A stretch of DNA of 6,109 nt from Streptomyces sp. NRRL WC-3549. GTDB taxonomy: Bacteria > Actinomycetota > Actinomycetes > Streptomycetales > Streptomycetaceae. This document shows positions 1-4,161 of the stretch, piece after piece. The position numbers and the translations under genes are program-made. The stretch covers positions 79,757 through 85,865 of the forward strand of contig NZ_KL585440.1 in NCBI RefSeq assembly GCF_000721935.1. Reading direction: 5' to 3'. Each line of letters opens with the position of its first letter. Position 1 is the first letter of the stretch. The notes under the pieces are model-generated. The model saw nothing but the letters and a program-made list of their open reading frames with translations. It searched no databases and was not told the origin of the DNA.

Positions 1-3
1 CAG

Positions 4-22
4 AGATGTGTATAAGAGACAG
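4..22 (+). other. Tn5 mosaic-end library adapter (artefact)
   Basis: These bases read AGATGTGTATAAGAGACAG, the 19-base engineered mosaic end used in tagmentation (Nextera-type) library kits. It differs from the natural Tn5 outside and inside ends, so it is not a resident transposon. Real sequence starts at 23. A reading frame running through it gives the peptide MCIRD, which I recall as a recurrent adapter-derived artefact in protein databases. The three bases before it (CAG) match neither standard Nextera adapter stub, so what lies to the left cannot be judged. Confidence 0.96.
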
Positions 23-24
23 GC

Positions 25-360
25 CCGGTCCCGACCCCGCCCGGAGGCCGGCTCCTCGTCGGCGTACGGCCGGAGAAGATGTCCCTCGCCCCGGCAGCCG
101 AGGCCGGGCCGGCCACGGACGGCCGCAACCGCGTCACCGGCCGGATCACCGAGGCCGGCTTCACCGGGGTGAGCACGCAGTACGTGGTCGAGAGCCCGGC
201 GGGCAAGGCGCTCCAGGTCTACGAGCAGAACACCGGAGAGCGCCGGGGGTTCGCCCCGGGTTCGGAGGTCGTCCTGCACTGGGACCCCGCCCACACCTTC
301 GCCCTCGACGCCGCCCTGGACATGGAGGCCGGTGTGCAGAGCGTCCAGGACACGCCGTGA
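25..360 (+). CDS. Polyamine-type ABC transporter ATP-binding protein, C-terminal fragment (PotA-like)
   Basis: This is the tail of the ATPase subunit of a spermidine/putrescine-class importer, which hydrolyses ATP on the cytoplasmic face to drive uptake. Only about 111 residues remain of a family usually about 350-400 long. The Walker A, signature and Walker B motifs are missing because the left edge is an adapter at 4-22. What remains is the TOBE regulatory domain. The frame opens GRLLVGVRPEKM (from codon 46), the typical VRPEK entry to TOBE_2 in PotA/FbpC-type ATPases. A stretch ending GSEVVLHWDP follows, matching the usual end of that domain. The ATG at 79 is internal to the motif and is not the real start. 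The TGA at 358-360 overlaps the GTG of the next gene at 357, indicating translational coupling within an operon. Substrate class is inferred from the neighbours; iron or another cation is possible. Confidence 0.85.
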   Translation, partial: PVPTPPGGRLLVGVRPEKMSLAPAAEAGPATDGRNRVTGRITEAGFTGVSTQYVVESPAGKALQVYEQNTGERRGFAPGSEVVLHWDPAHTFALDAALDMEAGVQSVQDTP

Positions 361-384
361 GCACGACCGGCGCGCCACCGGAAC
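357..384 (+). CDS. N-terminal codons of the PotB-like permease, cut by the adapter
   Basis: A GTG at 357 overlaps the ATPase stop in the GTGA arrangement, with a weak AGGA six bases upstream. It encodes MSTTGAPPE before the sequence runs into adapter at 385. A short, polar, proline-rich start suits the cytoplasmic N-terminus of an actinobacterial PotB-type permease. The permease continues at 416 in a different frame, and the first membrane helix is mostly missing between the two pieces. I infer that this is the start of the same gene, from the operon order and the overlap. The adapter means that direct physical linkage is not proven by the sequence. Confidence 0.6.
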
Positions 385-415
385 CTGTCTCTTATGAGAT
401 GTGTATAAGAGACAG
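385..415. other. Adapter-adapter junction inside the permease gene (artefact)
   Basis: 385-395 is CTGTCTCTTAT, the first 11 bases of the reverse-complement mosaic end. 396 is a single G, and 397-415 is a complete forward mosaic end. This is what results when one tagmented fragment reads through into its 3' adapter and is joined to another fragment that still carries its 5' adapter. The junction creates false peptides: VSYEMCIRDS in one forward frame, MYKRQ at 401 in another, and LSLIHIS on the reverse strand. None of these bases should be treated as genomic. Confidence 0.97.
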
Positions 416-1225
416 CTCGTCTTCTTCGCGCTGCCGATGGTCTACCAGGCGTCCACCTCCGTGCAGACCGGATCCCTTGAGGAGGGGTTCCAGGTCACCT
501 GGCACGTGGCGACCTACAAGGACGCCCTCGCCGACCACTACCCGCAGTTCGTCCGGTCCCTGCTGTACGCCGGCACCGCCACGCTCCTGTGCCTGCTGCT
601 CGGGTACCCGCTCGCCCACCTGATCGCCTTCAAGGCCGGCCGGTGGCGCAACCTGGTGCTCGTGCTGGTCATCGCCCCCTTCTTCACCAGCTTCCTGATC
701 CGCACGCTCGCCTGGAAGACGATCCTCGCCGACGGAGGCGCGGTCGTGGACGCGCTGCGGAGCCTGCACGTCCTGGACGTCACCAGCCTGCTCGGCTGGA
801 CCGAGGACAACCGCGTCCTGGCCACCCCGATGGCCGTCGTCTGCGGACTGACCTACAACTTCCTGCCGTTCATGGTCCTGCCGCTCTACACCTCGCTGGA
901 CCGGATCGACCCCCGGCTGCACGAGGCGGCGGGCGACCTGTACGCCACCCCGGCCGCCACCTTCCGCACGGTCACGCTGCCGCTGTCCAGGCCCGGGATC
1001 GTCGCCGGCACCCTGCTGACGTTCATCCCGGCCAGCGGCGACTACGTCAACGCCGAGCTGCTCGGCTCCACGGACACCAAGATGGTCGGCAGCGTCATCC
1101 AGTCCCAGTTCCTGAGGGTCCTGGACTACCCGACCGCGGCGGCACTCTCCTTCATCCTCATGGCGGTCGTCCTGCTGATCGTCACCGTCTACATCCGCCG
1201 CTCCGGGACGGAGGACCTCCTGTGA
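416..1225 (+). CDS. ABC transporter permease, PotB-like, N-terminus missing
   Basis: This is an integral membrane subunit of a polyamine-class importer. 269 genuine residues remain, starting LVFFALPMVY, the end of the first membrane helix. An apparent GTG start at 401 lies in adapter and is false. Further hydrophobic segments lie at about fragment residues 45-70 (LLYAGTATLLCLLLGYPLA), 80-100, 140-160, 193-215 and 240-262. The cytoplasmic EAA loop that docks on the ATPase is clear: EAAGDLY from residue 170 and LP at 188-189, as in the BPD_transp_1 (MetI-like) family. Normal family length is about 270-310, so the loss is probably about 20-40 residues, including most of helix 1. The stop overlaps the next gene by four bases (GTGA). 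The break is an assembly artefact, so the gene is probably intact in the organism. Confidence 0.9.
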   Translation, partial: LVFFALPMVYQASTSVQTGSLEEGFQVTWHVATYKDALADHYPQFVRSLLYAGTATLLCLLLGYPLAHLIAFKAGRWRNLVLVLVIAPFFTSFLIRTLAWKTILADGGAVVDALRSLHVLDVTSLLGWTEDNRVLATPMAVVCGLTYNFLPFMVLPLYTSLDRIDPRLHEAAGDLYATPAATFRTVTLPLSRPGIVAGTLLTFIPASGDYVNAELLGSTDTKMVGSVIQSQFLRVLDYPTAAALSFILMAVVLLIVTVYIRRSGTEDLL

Positions 1226-2028
1226 CGCGTCTGCTCCGATCGCTGCGGCGGAACCTGGTCGTGATCACCGGACTGCTGACCCTGGCCTACCTGGTCCTGC
1301 CCAACCTCGTCGTCCTGGTGTTCTCCTTCAACCGGCCGAACGGGCGCTTCAACTACGCCTGGCAGCGGTTCTCGCTGGACGCCTGGAAGGACCCCTGCGG
1401 GGCCTTCGACCTCTGCGGCTCGCTCTCCCTCTCCCTGCGGATCGCGGCCCTCGCGACGCTCGGGGCGACCGTGCTCGGCACGACGACCGCCTTCGCGCTG
1501 GCCCGCCACCGCTTCCGGGCACGCGGCGCGGTCAACTCGCTGATCTTCCTGCCCATGGCGATGCCCGAGGTGGTGACGGCCGCGTCCCTGCTCACGCTCT
1601 TCCTCAACATGGGGGCCGAACTCGGCTTCCTCACCGTGCTGGTCGCACACGTCACGTTCTGCCTCAGTTTCGTGGTCACGGCCGTCAAGGCGCGCGTGAT
1701 GTCGATGGACCCCCGGCTGGAGGAGGCCGCCCGCGATCTCTACGCGGGCCCCGTGCAGACCTTCCTCAGGGTGACCCTGCCCATCGCGGCTCCGGGCATC
1801 GCGGCCGGGGCGCTGCTCGCCTTCGCGCTCTCCTTCGACGACTTCGTCATCACCAATTTCAACGCGGGCTCCACGGTGACGTTCCCCATGTACGTCTGGG
1901 GATCGGCGCAGCGCGGAACACCCGTGCAGGTCAATGTCATCGGTACGGCCATGTTCGTCATCTCCGTGGCCGTGGTCGGCGTGGGACAACTGGTGGCCGG
2001 CCGGAGAAAGAGCCACGCGCAGAAGTAG
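1222..2028 (+). CDS. ABC transporter permease, PotC-like
   Basis: This is the second membrane subunit of the same importer, 268 residues and complete. The GTG at 1222 is chosen because it overlaps the upstream TGA and sits seven bases after GGAGG (1210-1214). Frames extending further upstream are shadows of the first permease. A short basic N-terminus (RLLRSLRR) precedes helix 1 at about residues 12-34. Other hydrophobic segments lie at about 68-90, 103-128, 133-153, 190-215 and 240-262. The EAA loop reads EEAARDLYAG from residue 167, with LP at 186-187, followed by PGIAAGALLAFALSFDDFV, typical of PotC-type permeases. Two cysteines, C59 and C65, fall in the predicted extracytoplasmic loop after helix 1 and could pair. 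It is expected to form a heterodimer with the 416-1225 product on the ATPase. Substrate is inferred only. Confidence 0.92.
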   Translation: MTRLLRSLRRNLVVITGLLTLAYLVLPNLVVLVFSFNRPNGRFNYAWQRFSLDAWKDPCGAFDLCGSLSLSLRIAALATLGATVLGTTTAFALARHRFRARGAVNSLIFLPMAMPEVVTAASLLTLFLNMGAELGFLTVLVAHVTFCLSFVVTAVKARVMSMDPRLEEAARDLYAGPVQTFLRVTLPIAAPGIAAGALLAFALSFDDFVITNFNAGSTVTFPMYVWGSAQRGTPVQVNVIGTAMFVISVAVVGVGQLVAGRRKSHAQK

Positions 2029-2049
2029 ACCCCCGAGGAGCTGGAACCC

Positions 2050-3465
2050 ATGGCCTTCGACACCGTGCGCCGTGCGGCGACGTCCCTTTCCGGGGCGCGC
2101 CCCCTTCCCTACTGGCTCGACGACCCCGGCAGGCCGACGGCGAGGCCCGCCCTCGCCGGGGACGAGGTCTGCGACCTCCTCGTGGTCGGAGGCGGCTACA
2201 GCGGGCTGTGGACCGCGCTGCTCGCCAAGGAGCGCGACCCCGGACGCGAGGTGGTCCTCATCGAGGCACACGAGGCGGGCTGGGCGGCCTCGGGCCGCAA
2301 CGGAGGGTTCTGCGCCGCCTCACTGACCCACGGCACGGCCAACGGCCTCGACCGCTGGCCCGAGGAGATCGCGGAACTGGAGGATCTGGGCAGACGCAAC
2401 CTGGACGCCATCGAGGAGGCCGTCACCCGCTACGGCATCGACTGCGCCTTCGAGCGCACCGGCGAGATCGACGTGGCCACCCGGCCCCACGAGCTCGCGG
2501 GCCTACGGGACTGGCACCGCCGTACCGGTGAACTAGGCCTCGCACAGCCGGAGTTCCTGGACCGGGACCGGATGAGGGCCGAGGTGGACTCGCCGGTCCT
2601 CCTCGGCGGCCTGTGGGACCGGCGCGGGGTCGCCCTCCTCCACCCCGCGAAGCTCGCCTGGGGGCTGAAGCGGGTCTGCCTCGGACTCGGCGTACGCGTG
2701 TACGAACACACCCCGGGGCTGGCGCTCGCGCGGTCGGGCGCCGGTGTGGCGGTGCGCACCCCGTACGGCAGGGTCTTCGCCCGGCGCGCCGCCCTCGGTA
2801 CGAACGTCTTCCCCTCCCTCGTCAGACGGCTGCGCCCCTTCACCGTCCCGGTGTACGACTACGCGCTGACGACCGAGCCGCTGAGCGCGGACCGGCTGGC
2901 CTCGATCGGCTGGAGGAACCGGCAGGGGCTCGGCGACAGCGCCCATCGCTTCCACTACTTCCGGCTGTCGGCGGACAACCGGATCCTCTGGGGCGGATAT
3001 GACGCCGTCTATCCTTTCGGCGGTCGCACGGACCCCTCCCTGGACCAGCGCCCGGAGACGTTCCTCAAGCTCGCCGCGCACTTCTTCACGTACTTCCCGC
3101 AGCTTTCCGGCGTGCGTTTCACCCACGCCTGGGGCGGCGCGATCGACACCTGTTCGCGCTTCTCCGCGTTCTTCACGACGGCGTACGGGGGACGGGTCGC
3201 CCACGCGGCCGGGTACACCGGCCTCGGTGTCGGAGCCACCCGTTTCGGGGCCGAGGTGATGCTCGACCTGCTGGCCGGGGAGCGCACGGAGCGCACCGCG
3301 CTGCGGATGGTCCGCTCCAGGCCCCTGCCCTTCCCGCCCGAGCCGTTCGCCTGGGCGGGGATCGAGCTCACCAAGAGGTCGCTCGCCCGTGCGGACAGCC
3401 ACGGCGGCCGTCGCGACCTGTGGCTCAGGGCGATGGACCGGATGGGGTTGGGTTTCGACAGCTGA
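2050..3465 (+). CDS. FAD-dependent oxidoreductase, gamma-glutamylputrescine oxidase / DadA-like
   Basis: This is a 471-residue cytoplasmic flavoenzyme of the DAO family (FAD-dependent amine and D-amino-acid oxidases). Residues 42-72 form the FAD Rossmann fold: VVGGGYSGLWTALL with the GxGxxG glycines at 47, 49 and 52, ending in the ribose-binding acid E72. It is followed by ASGRNGGF (80-87), a motif shared with E. coli PuuB. Near the C-terminus a second FAD-contact region reads WGGAIDT and HAAGYTGLGVG. The N-terminal PYWLDD before the fold also fits this family. GAGGAG at 2035-2040, nine bases before the ATG, supports the start. Only 21 bases separate it from the permease stop, so co-transcription is likely. 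I infer that it oxidises the imported amine or its gamma-glutamyl form; a D-amino acid or sarcosine-like substrate is the main alternative. Confidence 0.88.
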   Translation: MAFDTVRRAATSLSGARPLPYWLDDPGRPTARPALAGDEVCDLLVVGGGYSGLWTALLAKERDPGREVVLIEAHEAGWAASGRNGGFCAASLTHGTANGLDRWPEEIAELEDLGRRNLDAIEEAVTRYGIDCAFERTGEIDVATRPHELAGLRDWHRRTGELGLAQPEFLDRDRMRAEVDSPVLLGGLWDRRGVALLHPAKLAWGLKRVCLGLGVRVYEHTPGLALARSGAGVAVRTPYGRVFARRAALGTNVFPSLVRRLRPFTVPVYDYALTTEPLSADRLASIGWRNRQGLGDSAHRFHYFRLSADNRILWGGYDAVYPFGGRTDPSLDQRPETFLKLAAHFFTYFPQLSGVRFTHAWGGAIDTCSRFSAFFTTAYGGRVAHAAGYTGLGVGATRFGAEVMLDLLAGERTERTALRMVRSRPLPFPPEPFAWAGIELTKRSLARADSHGGRRDLWLRAMDRMGLGFDS

Positions 3466-3559
3466 CCCGGGTGGGCGCGGGCCGCGTGACGCACCTCACG
3501 GCACCTTCCGCCCCGACCCGCGTCATGATCCGGCTCCACGGCGCTCTCCCCCTCGTACC

Positions 3560-3581
3560 CACCGGCGGGACCCCGCCGGTG
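3560..3581 (+). terminator. Strong GC hairpin, possible terminator or leader stem
   Basis: CACCGGCGGG (3560-3569) pairs with CCCGCCGGTG (3572-3581), giving a perfect ten-base arm pair; sterically this means an eight- to nine-base-pair stem with a small loop. It lies 95 bases after the oxidase stop and ends 11 bases before the AAGGAG of the next gene. No T-tract follows (the next bases are ACCACGGGGAAAA), so a classic intrinsic terminator is not shown. Streptomyces terminators often lack the T-tract, so it could end the transporter operon or act in the leader of the following gene. Confidence 0.4.
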
Positions 3582-3592
3582 ACCACGGGGAA

Positions 3593-3598
3593 AAGGAG
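3593..3598 (+). promoter_or_regulatory. Ribosome binding site AAGGAG for the small protein
   Basis: AAGGAG sits six bases before the ATG at 3605 and is the strongest Shine-Dalgarno match in the window. It fixes the start at 3605 and rules out the longer frame that opens at 3389 inside the oxidase gene. Confidence 0.8.
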
Positions 3599-3604
3599 AC
3601 ACTC

Positions 3605-4075
3605 ATGGCCGCCACGGGGGCGAAGGCAGCGATCGACTGGCTGGTGTCGGTGGCGCCGGATCCGGACGCCTGCCGTCGGGAATGGGAGCGCGATCCGCTG
3701 GGGATCGCACTGCTCCCCGCCGGCCGGCGCTGGGACGTGCTCGCCGTCCCGGCCGTGCTGGGGTATCCGACGCTGGACGTGCTCACCCGTCTGGTTTCCG
3801 CGCCCGGTCCGGTCCTCGCCGGTTTCGGGGACTCCCGGATGGGCTTCTTCGTCCCCCCGGGCACCGCGTCGGGCTGGCTGGGCACCGGGGTGCGGGGGAT
3901 CGGCCGGGACAGCTGGATCGCCGTCCCCCGGCCGGGCCGTGCGGCCGGCGCGGCACGGTGGCTGGTCCTGCCGGACGGGTCGGGGACGCTCGTCGATCCG
4001 GTGCTCCTGGAGCTCGCGCTGCACGAGGCCGCCGCGGCCCGGCGAGCCCACGGGGGAGCGGGCCGGGAGGAGTGA
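3605..4075 (+). CDS. Conserved-looking actinobacterial protein of unknown function
   Basis: A 156-residue protein with no signal peptide or membrane helix, so probably cytoplasmic. I do not recognise a firm family. Notable segments are DWLVSVAPDPDACRREWERD (11-30), LGIALLPAGRRWDVLAVP near residues 32-49, GFGDSRMGFFVPPG in the middle, and WLGTGVRGIG followed by SWIAVPRPGR. The C-terminus is alanine/arginine-rich. The order of short tryptophan-, glycine- and proline-rich blocks (PLGIALLPAG, GFFVPPG, WLGTG, WIAVP) recalls small Streptomyces proteins that I remember being annotated near the N-terminal domain of bifunctional DNA primase/polymerase; this is a weak impression, not an assignment. The start is set by AAGGAG at 3593-3598. 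It is separated from the oxidase by 139 bases and from the chitinase promoter by about 10 bases, so it is likely its own unit or a read-through tail of the transporter operon. Confidence 0.82.
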   Translation: MAATGAKAAIDWLVSVAPDPDACRREWERDPLGIALLPAGRRWDVLAVPAVLGYPTLDVLTRLVSAPGPVLAGFGDSRMGFFVPPGTASGWLGTGVRGIGRDSWIAVPRPGRAAGAARWLVLPDGSGTLVDPVLLELALHEAAAARRAHGGAGREE

Positions 4076-4086
4076 GTCGGTGCCAG

Positions 4087-4116
4087 AGGTCTTGACAACC
4101 GGATTGGTCTGGACCA
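4087..4116 (+). promoter_or_regulatory. Chitinase-type direct repeats with DasR-like operator
   Basis: Two 12-base repeats lie 18 bases apart: AGGTCTTGACAA (4087-4098) and TGGTCTGGACCA (4105-4116), agreeing at 9 of 12 positions. The second is near-palindromic and differs at one base from TGGTCTAGACCA, the core of the DasR-responsive element. Over the full 16-base element (4103-4118) I count 12 matches. Paired 12-base direct repeats over the promoter are known from Streptomyces chitinase genes, where DasR represses until amino sugars such as glucosamine-6-phosphate are present. Binding here is inferred from the match and the position ahead of a chitinase. Confidence 0.7.
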
Positions 4117-4120
4117 TGTT
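4092..4120 (+). promoter_or_regulatory. Probable chitinase promoter (-35 TTGACA, weak -10)
   Basis: TTGACA at 4092-4097 is a perfect vegetative-type -35 box. With a 17-base spacer the -10 would be CATGTT (4115-4120), a modest match. The predicted start near 4127 would leave a leader of about 35 bases. The -35 box lies inside the first 12-base repeat, and the DasR-like repeat fills most of the spacer and touches the -10, so a bound repressor would block polymerase. Confidence 0.6.
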
Positions 4121-4150
4121 GTGCGCGGCCGCACTCAATTTCCCCCAGCA

Positions 4151-4156
4151 CGGAGG
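4151..4156 (+). promoter_or_regulatory. Ribosome binding site CGGAGG for the chitinase
   Basis: CGGAGG ends five bases before the GTG at 4162. This supports the GTG start, which also places a complete signal peptide at the N-terminus. Confidence 0.75.
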
Positions 4157-4161
4157 CTGTT

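Larger units (their letters stand above)
3466..3604 (+). other. Intergenic gap between oxidase and small-protein gene
   Basis: This 139-base GC-rich stretch has no credible coding frame of its own. It contains a weak five-base hairpin (CGTGA 3485-3489 with TCACG 3496-3500), the strong hairpin at 3560-3581, and the ribosome binding site of the next gene. I see no convincing -35/-10 pair. Confidence 0.55.

Noticed and set aside
4..415. A real Tn5-like transposon or insertion sequence with mosaic-end repeats
   Set aside because: The 19-base sequence is the engineered mosaic end, not the natural Tn5 outside or inside end. No transposase gene lies between the copies, and the second copy is arranged as a truncated reverse end plus a forward end, which fits library read-through.
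401..415. GTG at 401 as the native start of the first permease
   Set aside because: The codons MYKRQ come wholly from the adapter. The probable true start is the GTG at 357 that overlaps the ATPase stop.
6..623. A 205-residue forward frame starting MCIRD and containing VSYEMCIRDS
   Set aside because: It starts in one adapter, runs through the other, is arginine/proline-rich in the wrong frame of the ATPase and permease genes, and has no family features.
392..922. A 176-residue minus-strand frame ending LSLIHIS
   Set aside because: The C-terminal peptide is reverse-translated adapter, and the rest is the antisense shadow of the permease.
589..1221. Long N-terminal extension of the PotC-like permease
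   Set aside because: This stretch is in the frame of the second permease but overlaps the first permease entirely and has low-complexity Arg/Pro/Gly content. The GTG at 1222 has a GGAGG at the right distance.
3485..3500. Short hairpin CGTGA/TCACG as a terminator of the oxidase gene
   Set aside because: It has only five base pairs, cannot be extended, and has no T-tract after it.
3501..3529. A promoter ahead of the small protein using CATGAT (3524-3529) as -10
   Set aside because: No acceptable -35 box lies 16-19 bases upstream, and a single weak hexamer is not enough.
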